Assembly: GCA_004151065.3 (NCBI GenBank)
Contig: NWUY0304920948.1
Location: forward strand, 1 to 46,248
Origin: Larix sibirica
Lineage: Eukaryota > Streptophyta > Pinopsida > Pinales > Pinaceae
Direction of reading: 5' to 3'
DNA length: 46,248 bases
In this document: positions 23,251 to 33,848 of the stretch, one piece after another
Numbering within the stretch: the stretch's first letter is position 1
Layout: every line of letters starts with the position of its first letter
Translations under genes and position numbers: made by a program
The notes under the pieces: generated by a model
Database searches by the model: none
The model's input: the letters and a program-made list of their open reading frames with translations, nothing else
What the model was told of the DNA's origin: nothing

Positions 23251-23510
23251 TCCGAAATCGGTTAGCCCGTCTTAAGAGCCAATCAATAATATTAGATCCA
23301 TCTATTATATCATCTTCATTTCAAGTTGAATAAGTAAATCCTGTTAACCAAATCCCATCAAGAAATCATTGTCCCTTACCAACTTGTACACCTTACTAAA
23401 TGACGCACGATTACTTACACAAGCTCTTCTTAGAAAGAGCCCCGAATTTATCATCTCACTCATTACGGGCGAGCCAAAACCTACCTTATAGAGGCAAGCC
23501 ATTAGAAATT

Positions 23511-23620
23511 CCCCCTTACTCAAGGATAATCACTTAATACATAACCCCCCTTACTCAGGGGAACGAACGCTTTACTTTATGCTCCCTTACTCATGGAAAA
23601 CGGACATTTCAAAAGAATTT
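23511..23620 (+). repeat. Degenerate tandem repeat, about 36 bp x 3
   Basis: Units start at 23511, 23546 and 23583 with CCC(C)CCTTACTCA followed by AGG/GGG/TGG. The remainder of each unit is diverged. Confidence 0.65.
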
Positions 23621-23624
23621 CCCG

Positions 23625-25080
23625 CTTAGGAAATCACCGATCACTGTTACCCTCTCTATTAAATGAGAACTATCCGAGGGGATCATCAATTAAACTCATC
23701 AATGACGACCTATTACTTATTCATTCACCGCAACAGGCGACCACTCACCTATAAAGGACTCCCGAAAGCCAGAAAGATTGAAGGAATGGCCATAGGAATG
23801 GGCGCATTATTACATCGTAAGATGTCTCGCCCGTATCAGATGAGGTACAATTAGTGCCTCTTTGAAGTGGAATGATTTCGTGTATGTTCCAGGCGTGGGT
23901 CTATAGAGAGAGATAAAGTGATTCCCTGAGCATATAGGGTAATTGAAAATGGCCCTTAGTAGGTGGTTGGGCTTGTGGACTCGCCTGTAATGAGCGAGAT
24001 GGCTTATTTGGGGCCCTTTATAAGAGGGTGGAGTTGTGTGTAAGTATTCGGTGCGTCATGAAGGCGTATAAGTAATGCTTTTTCAAATTAGGCGTGGCTA
24101 ATGCCTAATAGGATTCCGCGTGAAGTAAAGATCCAATAAGTGGATCTCATATATTTGGCCTCAAGCGGGCTAGTTATTTTGGGGAGTACTCTTATAAGAG
24201 TGTAAGCGAGATCGAGTAATTCACCCGAATTGGTTCATAGTATAGAAGCTTTCCTAAAGGGAAGGCAGGTAGGTAGGAACGTGCGTGCTCCGAGTGGGTG
24301 CAAGTTATTTCCCTAATAGGTGGGCGATCTGAATAGAAAGAGCAATCTGCCTTATGTGAGCAGGATGCAGGTAGGTAGTTTACGCACCCCACAATGTGTT
24401 ATAGATGCGCATGAATCGCTTCTAAGAAAGCGAGATGAATGAGTGGGACAATTTTATGTGTCTCTAGGTAAGGTAGGGAATAAATTCCCAAAATTATGAA
24501 CTAGGAAATAATAGGATATAAACACTGTAAGATCATCATTTCATTTTTTGCTACGTTATGATACTTGTTGCTTCTATTATGTTCGGTTTCGGTAGCAAAG
24601 GCCTACTATTCTATTTTATTTCTGGCCATGAAGAGAGTACGCTAGAGAGAGTACAGTATGACTACCCCTATATCTACTACCCCTCTACTACTAATACTGG
24701 CCATGCCTTCATGCGTAGCCTTCATGCACGCTCTATTCGCTTAACTCCCTTAACGATCTATTCTCTATCTGCTAAACAAAGGCAGTTCAGAGTAAGTAAA
24801 ACACCCTTAAATAAGGAAGACCATACAAAGACCCAAAGTCTACACCTTGACCATAAATAATTCCATGAGCATGACCCGCTTCAGCTCGGTTCGGTTGTTC
24901 CTTATTCTATATAGTTAGTTAGTTAAATGGGGATTTCAGGGCTGGGAAGACCCAGAGAGGACCTAAAATCCTTCCTCATGCTCTATAGTTCAATGGGGTT
25001 TCACAGGTGAGTGATAAACCGCCGAAATGGGCATTTGCGCGCGTTTTATCGCGACTTTACTCCTTTGAATGGGTCTCCTT
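23625..25080. other. Spacer without recognisable gene
   Basis: Frames up to 100 codons (24558-24860) have no motif. GTAGGTAG and GCGAGAT words recur at 23990-24440. The motif ATTTGCGCGCGTTTTATCG at 25033 matches 3449-3473 closely. Nothing else is supported. Confidence 0.45.
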
Positions 25081-25084
25081 GGAT

Positions 25085-25111
25085 AGTACGGATTTACAGT
25101 GTTTCCGTACT
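25085..25111. repeat. Perfect 8-bp inverted repeat (hairpin)
   Basis: AGTACGGA (25085-25092) and TCCGTACT (25104-25111) are exact reverse complements around an 11-nt loop. The shape loosely recalls the group II intron domain V stem, but the sequence does not fit domain V, so only a hairpin is claimed. Confidence 0.7.
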
Positions 25112-25194
25112 GTTCTATTGTAGTAGGGGTCGTCCTGCCCATGGATAGTGAAGTGAATCACAATTATTTCTAGTCACCCATAAGAGCTAGAACG

Positions 25195-25485
25195 ATAAGC
25201 CCAGAGAAAGAAGTAGATAGGATACGGAGAATATATGTACCACCACTCAAACTATAAAGGACCTTCGGTACCTCACCGGCAGGCAGAGATCATAAGTGGG
25301 TGGGAAAACAGGGATAGCTAGACCGATCAGGGTGGGGAGGAGACCAATAAGCCCAAAAAAAGAAGTAGATAGGGTAGGTAGGGAGAGTTAGGGACCGGCC
25401 GGTGGTACCTACCTAACCGATACGGCGGGAATAGCTAGACCGATAAGTGGAAGTGGGGCGGGATAGATAGACCAATAAGCGAGGA
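25195..25485 (+). repeat. Degenerate tandem cluster (GGGATAGCTAGACCGATAAG units)
   Basis: GGGATAGCTAGACCGATCAG (near 25309), GGAATAGCTAGACCGATAAG (near 25427) and GGGATAGATAGACCAATAAG (near 25460) are copies of one word. AAAGAAGTAGATAGG also occurs twice (near 25207 and 25361), each preceded by AATAAGCCCA or ATAAGCCCA. Confidence 0.7.
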
Positions 25486-26068
25486 GGGATAATAACACAG
25501 TCGGGATATACCCTGGAGAGAGAGATAGATCAGTATCGAGTGGATCAGCACATAACTTAGAATCGGTTTCTTACATTCCATTCATTTAATGAATTACAGG
25601 TTATTTAGCCATAGAACGAATGGAAATGGCCTTGAAATCGGCCCAATCACTTTTCACAATCTAGAGCGAGTGGGGTGGGGGAGGTTATTTTAAGGAAGGA
25701 CAGAACAGCTATTAAGGAAGGAAGGTTTTATCAGAGCTAGCTTTCTTATGAAAGAAGGCTTGTCTTTACTTGCTTTCTTCTGATTTACAATGCAGTGGTT
25801 TGCAGTATTATCTACTGATTTCTTTGGCGTTGGTCGAGTGTGACCTTATATGTACCATTATGAAGTTACCCTACCCTAGTTACCTTAGAGAGAAAGTGTA
25901 TTATTATATGATGCAGTGGTTTGTAAGGCCTCGTGACCTCTTTGGTTGCGGCGAATCGCTCGGTTGTTCTCTCCCCTTGGTTTGGTGAATCGTCTTCACC
26001 CTTACCTTCCTTCCTTATACCAGCCCCTCGGCGACTCGTCTTCGGTTGGTCAAATCACACCCAATTCG

Positions 26069-26089
26069 TTATATAATTTCATTATATAA
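26069..26089. repeat. Perfect 9-bp inverted repeat with 3-nt loop
   Basis: TTATATAAT, loop TTC, ATTATATAA. AT-only stem with no gene adjacent, so no function is inferred. Confidence 0.7.
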
Positions 26090-26215
26090 TGACCAGTGGA
26101 GAATGATGGGCATGGTCTCCCAGGTATCGGCAACTGGCAATCAATCTATTGAAGGGGACGTCTTTTTTATTGTCTGGCGGTGATACTTCTCTTGGGAACA
26201 TGGGGAACTCTCACA

Positions 26216-26380
26216 TAGAAGCCGTTCCTCACTCACTGTACGAAGAGCCGTTCACTGAAACAACCATTCGCTGAAGCTGTTCACTGCGCGAAGCCACTCA
26301 CAGCATGCACCTGGCCCCATGTAATTCACAGCGCATAAAAGCCGTTCACTAACTGCACCACATAAAAGCCATTCGCTGGG
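26216..26380 (+). repeat. Degenerate minisatellite (GAAGCCGTTCACT words)
   Basis: Variants of AGAAGCCGTTCCTCACT, GAAGAGCCGTTCACTG, CATTCGCTGAAGCTGTTCAC, GCGCGAAGCCACTCACAG, ATAAAAGCCGTTCACTAACT and ATAAAAGCCATTCGCTGGG follow one another over 165 bp. Unit length is irregular at about 17-45 bp. Confidence 0.65.
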
Positions 26381-26839
26381 TTAACTCTATCTCGTGTATT
26401 GTATGATGGGGGAAATCTCTTCTTTCGGGTATGATTTACCGAGTGAGTATGATTGATCGGGTCCTTTTCTCTCCCATCTGTTGGGAAAATGGAGGCCATC
26501 TCCTCTTGGCCAACCCTGGCTGCCTTACTCCCGGCAAGTATAAAAAGCAAGCGATCGCCTTATTTCCATTTACTTTATTAATGTGCTAGGCATTATCTCA
26601 CGTATTATGGCGGACACAATCACTCGTTGTAAGATTTACTTGGTAGACTTGGATGGTTTCAGTAAAGAGAAAAGAATTTCTGCGCCAAAAAAAGGTATAA
26701 TAAAGTCCATTCTACTCGACGCCGCTTGGCAATGCGTGTGGGCATCATTAAACCTTTTGGCAGGGGCTCCTTTAATTTCAAGTAATGGATTGGGACGGGG
26801 AGCCCCCCCATTTATACTCAACAATTGTTCATCCATTAA

Positions 26840-27216
26840 GATTACAATGTGGGTCTGGGAGTCGGCCTCACTATTTTTCTTCCTTAGGACCTGATAGAAG
26901 GAAGTTTATTCAAATTGCCAACACAAAGCAATCGCCTCTTAATTAGGCGTGAAAGCCTGAAATTCTTCAACGTGGATTGTGGAAACAACGCTATAATAAA
27001 AATTGACGAGTATCATACCACCGTGATCTCTGGGATACCCCCTTATATCTGCGGATAGATAATCCTTGAAGAAGAACTAGAATCTCTGCCTCGTTATTAG
27101 TCGTGTTGGCTTAATCCCCAATTATATATACAATGTATTTATTTTCATTGGGGTTATATAACCTCCCCCGCACCTTGCCGCCCCTATATTGCCTTTTGAG
27201 GCTCCATCGAAAAAAG
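26840..27216 (-). pseudogene. Retroelement RNase H remnant
   Basis: On the minus strand FFDGASKGN (codons 27214 down to 27188) is the start of a retroelement RNase H domain with its first catalytic Asp. In the next frames come TNNEAEILVLLQGLSI (NEAE at 27095-27084, the catalytic Glu) and YKGV. The expected GDS Asp is lost where a stop reads instead. EEFQAFT and VLRKKNSEAD, with the last catalytic Asp position, follow near 26860-26960. The order is correct, but at least two frameshifts and several stops make it dead. A weakly supported continuation, MDEQLLSINGG, runs to about 26800. It sits about 140 bp from a pre-RT pol block on the same strand with no RT between them. Confidence 0.8.
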
Positions 27217-27226
27217 TTCGTGGACT

Positions 27227-27455
27227 CAGGAAGCACTGAACCATGTTGCTTGGGTGGTTGCACACGGTAAGTAGTGATGGTATTAAATAAAGACGGTGAT
27301 AAGATTACTAAAGAATCTATGGATGGCATAATCTAAAAAAGTGTTTAGTAAGCTTAAACCTTTTCAAGAGAACAAGCATCTCCAAGAAGTAAGTTTTCAA
27401 CCACACCAGGTGTCACCGAAATATCCACCTTTATGGTGGGGGATATATTGGCCAT
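27227..27455 (+). repeat. Repeat spanning the gypsy deletion junction, copy 1 (partner 32500-32775)
   Basis: CAGGAAGCACT...GGTGG..GCACACGGTAAGTAGTGATGG, GGCATAATCTAAAA, CCTTTTCAAGAGAACA and GGTGGGGGATATAT occur here and, in the same order with more decay, at 32500-32775. Both copies include the interval between the RNase H and pre-RT blocks, so the duplication followed the deletion. Confidence 0.7.
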
Positions 27456-27700
27456 GTTTTCCTCAAATACGCCCAGGGCAGGAATAGGGTTCTTGAACCA
27501 ATCTATATGACCATGGGGAATGAAATCCTTGGCCTCGACAGTATACTGGTAGGAATAAGTGGAAGGGGCGAAAGCGTTCTGGGGTAGGAGGTAGGCACAA
27601 TGATCATATCATCCCACAGGTAATCAAGAGCTGTCATGGCTTCTAGAATGTCTTCGTAAGAATGGAAGATGTGTCTAAGGCGAGGAGCCGTAGGCCCTTC
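27355..27700 (-). pseudogene. Ty3/gypsy pol remnant, pre-RT block
   Basis: Minus-strand reading gives LRHIFHSYEDILEAMTALDY, LWDDMI, then TVEAKDFIPHGHIDWFKN, then ENMANISPTIKVDISVTP and GVVENLLLGDACSLEKV. The WDDMI, EAK-x-IPHG, DWFKN, SPTIKVDI and VENLL-G-ACS blocks match, in order, the plus-strand remnant at 4200-4520, so both derive from related gypsy elements. At least one frameshift and several stops are present. The DVFAW motif and the whole RT that should follow are absent, and the RNase H begins only about 140 bp downstream, implying an internal deletion. Confidence 0.8.
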
Positions 27701-28559
27701 TCATTTCACGTTTTGCCTTTGTCACACCCTCTTTTTTAGGGATCCGAGGAATATGTGGAAGTGAGAGAGCAAATTCGTCTGTCAGTGAATTATGGGGACA
27801 AGATACGCGGGTATGAAGGGGATGTGAGATGGGGGATGATGGGGACGTGAAGTAAGGATCAAGTAAGAAGCTAATTAGTCTGTGAATGATGGGTACGCCT
27901 CTATCGGAAGATGGGTCAGTTGGGAACGCTATTTTCGAAAGATGTAATCAAGTCGATCAATCAAGTCCAATCAATCAATTCCCATACTGGCACTACCGGA
28001 GACTATCACTTGTCTGGCGCATGTTCCTCAACAGGTGCATCGTAAGTAAGCAGCATCCATCGTCCATCGGTTTCCAAAACCTACAAGAAGACATTGGTTA
28101 ACAGAAGGCATAAAATTTAACAACCATGGATGCAATTAACAGATAGCTTCTTCGCTAGAGCTCAGGGGACACAAGAAAGAAATGCTCTTACTAACTTATA
28201 TTGGTTCGGTTCAACCTGCATAAGTCAGCTGGAAATAAACCAGTCAGAATGCCACTAGCTAGAGATCTAAGCTTAGCGTAAGCGGGGAGTGGGCCTCTTC
28301 ATTCTTAACTAAAGAGAGAGCTAAGGCATTTCAAGAGCTGGAACTACAGAGACATATTTTTGGACTAAGGAAAGAGGTTAAGAGAAGTAGTCGTTATAGA
28401 AAGGGTTAAGAGAAAGGGTAAAAAAAGAGTCTTCTTTCACTCGCACTACAGAGAGGCTAAGCACAGAGAGTAGAGCTAGTCGTTGAATGAACAGAGAAAG
28501 AGAAATAGTTTGACTAAAGAGATTGAACTACTTCTCCGCTAATTGGGAATAATCCAGAT
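27701..28559. other. Spacer without recognisable gene
   Basis: No supported gene. CTTCTTCGCTAGAGCTCAGG at 28147-28166 recurs near 31228 as CTTCTTCGCTGTAGCTCAGG. Around 28300-28530 the plus strand is purine-rich, with GTTAAGAGAAG words repeating. Confidence 0.45.
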
Positions 28560-28905
28560 CCATGGGAGCTCTCTCTATAATCCGCTATAAATCATCCCCG
28601 CTATAGTGTAATAACTAATATAGTTGTTTCCCCGTAAGCTATACACTACACTTGCCTTTAGTCCAACTACCCCTCTTAGAGGATAAGTCCCATGGCAACC
28701 TTATTAATAGAGGACCCTATCTTATAGTCTATGCATTAAGAATAAGTTCCATGTACACTATACTACTTTATTTCTTTATTACATTACCTACCAGACAATA
28801 TTGAGTTATCAATGGCCTCAGCAGGTTCGTTCGGGGCAGGAACAAAGTTTGTTTGTTGGGTGGTTGGTTGGACCAAGACAACTTCTTCTAATTTGATGTT
28901 GTTGC
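28560..28905 (+). repeat. Diverged dispersed repeat, copy 2 (partner 1215-1400)
   Basis: It contains CATGGGAGCTCTCT..AATCCGC, then after an insertion TTTATTACATTACC, ATGGCCTCAGCAGGTTCG, TTCGGGGCAGGAACAAAG and TTCTAATTTGATG in the order found at 1215-1400. Confidence 0.6.
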
Positions 28906-29259
28906 TCAATGAAACCTCTTTACAATTACGAGATAAATATTGTTTTCAATCTCTTACTATATCCACCAGGTTCGATGCTGGTAGGATACCCAGGTAGGTA
29001 GGTAGGTGGTGATCCACTATATGCCAATCCAGTACTCCATGTCCAGTGTAAATGCGTGGTTTCTATGCACTTAATTCCAAGAGAGAGGCAAGCAAGTTGT
29101 GCCAGTCCCCAAAATAAAATAAGATAAGAAAGATAGTATCCATTCACCATTGTAATCAGTTTCCGTTCTAATTGAAGTCGTAAAATCCGTTCATACGCTT
29201 CCGTCGATTTGAATCGTACACTTCCGTTCTTATTTCTTAAATCGTATTCCTTCCTTCCC

Positions 29260-29660
29260 TTTTCTTCTTTCCCTCTACATCCGCCTTCCCTCCCTTTCCA
29301 AGGCAGAAGGCAAGGCATGAGGTCCCTTCTCCTTTTCACCTTCCCTTCTCCGCCTATGCATTCCTTACTCCCACCTTTCTATCTCTGCCCCGCTCTCCAG
29401 TTCTAAACTTTCCATTCCCCTCCGCATACCACTTCACTTCCTTTGGGGCATAGGGAGGGGTTATTATTCACTTCCCATCTTTGTGTTTCCTCCGCCCCAC
29501 TCTCCATATCTTGCCTACCAACATTCCACATTTTGTTTTCCTTTGGGGTGGAGGGCAAAGGTATTCCACTCTTCCCATCCACCCTTTCCTTGACCCAACA
29601 TTCCTCTACACTTAGATTTTACCATGGGGCAGAGAGCAAAGGGAAATGCTAATCTATCCT
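29260..29660 (+). repeat. Pyrimidine-rich degenerate repeats, about 80-100 bp period
   Basis: TTCCTTTGGGGCATAGGGAG (29438), TTCCTTTGGGGTGGAGGGCAA (29540) and ACCATGGGGCAGAGAGCAAA (29621) each precede a similar TTCCACTCTTCCCATCC-like segment. The strand is C/T-rich, and frames on either strand (65, 69 and 137 codons) are composition artefacts. Confidence 0.5.
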
Positions 29661-30002
29661 TAGCCCGACTTCACATACCTCCACCCAGCATCCACATCAA
29701 GACTAAGACCCAAGGCTTTAACAGAGGGCTGAAGGAAGGCTAAGGTGGCATGAAAAACAACTGACACATGGCGACCAGGGTGATGGGGTATGCGATAGAA
29801 TGCGGTAGAATGCGGGGATGTGGAAATGGCGGGCTCTGACTGAATGCGGGAAAGCGGATTGAACGTAAAGCTCTTATCGATACCCTAATTCATTCCGGTG
29901 CGTAACCAGATTCCTTCCTGCGGTCCCTTCTTCATGGGGGCGTGATGCGGGGAGTCGGCTCTATAAACCAGTAAGAACAACCAGTTGTCAATATGAACCA
30001 GG

Positions 30003-30092
30003 CAGGGGCTCTTCATTAACCGGGGCTCTTAAACCGGGGCTCTTAAACCAGGGCTCTTAAACCAGGGCTCTTAAACCAGGCTCTTTAAACAG
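30003..30092 (+). repeat. 14-bp tandem repeat, about 5-6 units
   Basis: Units of AAACCRGGGCTCTT run back to back: 30031-30044 (AAACCGGGGCTCTT), 30045-30058 and 30059-30072 (AAACCAGGGCTCTT), 30073-30085 (13 nt), with diverged units on both sides. The near identity of the middle units suggests recent slippage. Confidence 0.9.
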
Positions 30093-31690
30093 GGTTCCCC
30101 AGCGCTTTTATTTATTTTTACTTCTTGGGTGGGGGCTTGGACCTGGGCACCGACCTTAATCTTAAAGTCAAGGGTCGAAGCGATTCAAAGCTTCTGAAAT
30201 GTGGTTTTTAATATAGCCTTGTTTGTTGGGGGTCCACCAGGTATGTTCCATCCATGTTGAGAACTTTCATTTTTATTTATACAAAAAGAATTTCTATTTC
30301 TCAATGAGAGAATAATAGTGAAACTAGCAACAAAATATAACAAAAGAGGATGGCTCAATCAACTAGCTCTACTTGTGCTTGACTGGATCAATCACAACTG
30401 GCACTATTGGGATTGCGTAAGCTCTTAGATTCATGGAGTTATAAGTCAAGCTCAAGCTTAATTCTTAGTATTACTATTACGTTGACACATAATGGGGAAT
30501 AGATCAGATCGATACTACTATCTTAGAGCATAGAGCTAATTATGTTGAATACGGTATTGGACTTCATGCTTCAACTATATGTAATACGTGCGATCATCTA
30601 ATTGGATTGGTAAGCACTCATCCAACCAGTCTAATCACCATTTAGTTACAGCTTGTTATTATAATTACTTGCTTTAAGTAACACTGTTAGCTCATCATAT
30701 TTCATTCATATAGGCTGGAACCAACCAATAGCATAGTCAGTCAATTGGACTAGAAGCAAGCATAGTTTGAATAGGTCCTCCCAAGCAGAATAAGAAAGAA
30801 AGTGAAAAGGCCCAAAGCACAAACAAAGCTATTCGCTATTTTACCTCGAAACAACAAAGATACGACAGTGCTTGTTCGTTCAGAAAGAATGGAACTGGAA
30901 TTGGCACCTGGCACAAACCAAGAATGGAACAACTTATAGCTAGAATTAGTCTTCTAATAGTTCCATGGAATAGATAATGAATGGCACTAGTCTGATATAA
31001 AGGAACTAGTATAGTCTTATTCCCAGTGTCCCATACATATCAAACTTAGAATGGAACACCAAATTAATAGGAATTCTAGAAATTCCCATAGAAAAGAAAG
31101 AAGGAATAGGAATTCTATTAAAAAACCATAATCTCAAATTAAATAAATGAATAGGAATTAGATATACCATCTACTCGGTCACTCTGAGGAGCAACCAAGT
31201 ACTACGGGATGATGCATGGATACAACTTCTTCGCTGTAGCTCAGGGGAATAGCTTATTCGCTTACGCGAAGCTAAGTAGTTCCTCGGGTGGGTAGATTGT
31301 ATGATACAACTTAAATAAAGGTAAGATAGGGTAAAAGGTAAATAGTCAGAGTGCCATACTTCCCTTCTCCTTTTAAGATTCATAAAGCAAGTATGATCCA
31401 TCTCCTGGCAATGTAGTCTGAAGGCCCGCCCATCAAACAATGCTCTATGCTGAAGTCCATCCATCCCATCAGGTGCTTATAAGATAAGGTAAGTAACATT
31501 CAGTACCGACGCAATTAATGAAGTTCGTGGTCTATGGAGACAAGGTCTAGTTCTGAAGGTGGTAAAAGAGAAGGTGGGTAGCAGGCATAAACTGAAAGGC
31601 AGGTAATATATATATATATTCCTAGCAATAGAGTGGGTTCTAATGAATGAAGAGTATTGGCAAGGCCCGCCCGTCCAATAACAAAGGTGG
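30093..31690. other. Spacer without recognisable gene
   Basis: No supported gene or RNA. At 31228-31275 a TGTAGCTCAGGGGAATAGC string followed by the small hairpin TTCGCTTACGCGAA (31257-31270) looks superficially tRNA-like, but a complete cloverleaf is lacking. AGGAATTCTA/GGAATAGGAATTC words recur at 31068-31160. Confidence 0.4.
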
Positions 31691-31694
31691 GTTA

Positions 31695-32460
31695 GCCAGA
31701 TTGTAGGTAGCATGGAACTGAAGTAATCAAGTAGGCTTCTAAAAGTAATATGAATGGTCTGTCTAAGTGCCAACCTCCAATCTCATAAGTTCTGGCTGAC
31801 GTTCCAAAGGCAGTTCTGAGGATAGGATAATTCCACCATGCCACGACCACCGGTTGTTCCTTTTCTGTGCCACCCACCTTCCCCACCCACCCAACTTCTA
31901 TTCATAAAGTAGGCATATAAAATTAATACGACTGTTCTCGACCCTCACTCCATAATATAATCTCATAAGTTCTGGGAGTAGTTCCTAAGTAAGGCAGTTC
32001 TGACGATCTCCCCCCCCACCCACAACGTAGCTGTCCAACTTACAATAATTAAGTAGGCATAAAGTTGGTTTCTCCAATCCGGGTCTGTATAGTGGTACTT
32101 GAAGTTTCTAGGCCAGAACAATGAAAAAGTAAGCCGACCGGTTGGTCTCGCTCCATATTTTCCTAACATATTTGCAAAACCTCGGCTCTGAGTAAAAAGG
32201 AAAGGCTGTTTATAGGGGTTGTAACTCTAAGTCTGTCTAGACCCCTCCCTTTATCTACCACGTACGTGTCTGGCAAACAGTTCTTGTTCTAAAGGCGCGG
32301 AGCGAAAAGACGTGTCTTAATAGGATTCCCAAATATGGGCACCCATCCATATTTCTAACTTTCAAGAAGCACGTATATAAAGAATCACAATAAAGCACCA
32401 ATAAGTATTAATCAGTTAGCTGTGCAACTTCCATATAATCAGTAGGCTTTCCGGGGTCTT
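31695..32460 (+). repeat. Diverged tandem duplications, about 180 bp offset and more
   Basis: AATCTCATAAGTTCTGGCTG, ACGTTCCAAAGGCAGTTCTG (31777-31817) matches AATCTCATAAGTTCTGGGAG, TAGTTCC...AAGGCAGTTCTG (31960-32002). CACCCACCC..CAACTT...AAGTAGGCATA follows in both copies. A further partial copy, GCTGTGCAACTTCCATATAA followed by TCAGTAGGC, lies at about 32420, and one with TAATCAAGTAGGC at about 31725. Confidence 0.6.
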
Positions 32461-32499
32461 CCCTAAAAGCAAGAGGGGCCATGTGGTGATGGTGTGATT

Positions 32500-32775
32500 C
32501 AGGAAGCACTTAAAATGCTGGGGTGGTGCACGGTAAGTAGTGATGGCATGGAGAGGTTAGAAAGAAAGCAAATAAAGAGGATTCATGACTAATTTACGGC
32601 AGGCATAATCCAAAAGGATGCATCCATCCTATATTAAAAAATAATATATATAACCCCGCCGCTATGCAGTATATAAAAAGGTTTTCTAAAGAACATATAT
32701 AAACCGATATAAGCAGTGGAGACTCATATATAATATTTTACCATCTGAAATAGGCACCATGTGGGGGATATATAT
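32500..32775 (+). repeat. Repeat spanning a gypsy deletion junction, copy 2 (partner 27227-27455)
   Basis: CAGGAAGCACTTAAAATGCT, GGTGCACGGTAAGTAGTGAT, GGCATAATCCAAAAG, AAAAGGTTTTCTAAAGAACA and TGTGGGGGATATAT match the 27.2-27.45 kb copy. It is more decayed, with AT-rich insertions (TATATA runs). No protein can be read here. Confidence 0.65.
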
Positions 32776-32784
32776 AAATCAATA

Positions 32785-33719
32785 TTGTCTGGCGGAAACA
32801 TGGCTAAATAAATATGCTAATATGTAAACAACATGGCTCTCAATGTCCTCCGGTGATAACATGGGGGGACTCACTCTCTCGGGTATCCTGTGAGGGGGGG
32901 CCTTCTCTCCCGGTAGATGTGGGCTGTTGTTATCCACCACCTATCTTGAAAGATGTGGCTATTAGAGCTTCTAGCAATGCCTGGCTATGCTTAAGGCTGC
33001 AATGAGACTGGCAAGGACTAGTGGGCACGGACTACTGGGCACTGAGTAGAGCTTAATGCTGCACCCTTGTAGCTCTGACTGCCAACTGGCACTGACTAGC
33101 GACTGTGACTGGCGTTAGGTACGGGCTTTATTTGATAGCTTATGGATGATTGGCATTGGAATCAGAGTGTGGAGTGGCTTGTAAAATGAGCAAGCTGTTC
33201 TCGCTCTTTCTGTCGCCCACGAAGTGGTCTTTACATTGGAGCGGCTCGTAGCATGGGAGTAAGTCGTTCTCGGAAAGGCAGTTCTATTTCTGTCCAGTAG
33301 ATATGTATCTAGCACCACCAAGTGATGGAGTACTCATAGGACCACGTAAATCAGAGTGAATCAACTCCAAAAGTTAAGAAGCTTTGTCAGTCTCGCAATT
33401 CTTCCTCGCGCCCGACCTCGGCTCGGAATCTTTCCTTCGTTCAAGTTGGATGTTGGAGATTATCTAAAAAATTGCAATTGAAAGAATAGGATGCGGATGC
33501 TGCTTCCAAACTATATATATGTTTGAAAGGAATATGACATGGTTAACTACCCAGCATAACCAATGGACCAAACCTATTATATATTATATAGGGAGGAATA
33601 GGAGTTACTAGACTCGATAATTAGTGACATCTGACTGCCGTATATTAAGTAAGTGGCTCCCATCCAACCTAAATAAAGAAGCCTTTAGTCTCGATTAAGG
33701 GATTCCCCACATTACCTAC
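32785..33719. other. Spacer; short repeats
   Basis: ATTGTCTGGCGG (32784) and the ATGGGG..ACTCACTCTCTCGGG motif (32860) repeat words at 26169 and 5754. At 33014-33050 GGACTAGTGGGCAC, GGACTACTGGGCAC and ACTGAGTAG form a short imperfect tandem. No gene is seen. Confidence 0.5.
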
Positions 33720-33848
33720 GGCCGACCGAAGGGAAGAGCCGGTGTTCGGAGGAGAAGGGATGTGTCCGGATGATGCAGAGAAGTGTGCTGATGCTGGAAA
33801 TGGAAATAGGGGTAACTGGTATCCGGAGATAGGTCAGTAAGGGTGAAT
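33720..33848 (+). repeat. Diverged direct repeat, copy 1 (partner 34341-34437)
   Basis: GGCCGACCGAAGGGAAGAGC, CGGTGTTCGGAGGAGAAGGG, ATGTGTCCGGATGATGC...GGTTCCTCCGTA matches GGCCGACCGTCGGGAGGGGC, CGTAGTTTGGGGGAAGCTGA, ATGTGTGCGGATGCTGC...GGTTTCCTCCGTA about 620 bp downstream. Confidence 0.7.

Noticed and set aside
23511-23620. CRISPR-like regular repeat
   Set aside because: Only three diverged units, no conserved spacer-repeat boundary and no cas genes; all tandem arrays here are ordinary minisatellites.
25085-25111. Group II intron domain V
   Set aside because: The stem is perfect but lacks the conserved AGC triad and GNRA-type loop expected of domain V, and no domain VI follows.
26583-26894. 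103-codon plus-strand frame
   Set aside because: Shadow of the minus-strand region that follows the RNase H remnant.
28926-29339. 137-codon minus-strand frame with a hydrophobic segment
   Set aside because: Half of it lies in the C/T-rich repeat whose composition keeps frames open. No motif and no supporting context; a chimeric mitochondrial ORF cannot be excluded but is not supported.
31226-31290. tRNA-like stretch with TGTAGCTCAGGGG and a small hairpin
   Set aside because: No 7-bp acceptor stem, no proper anticodon arm and no GGTTCRAATCC T-arm. The D-arm-like words are part of a repeat shared with 28147.
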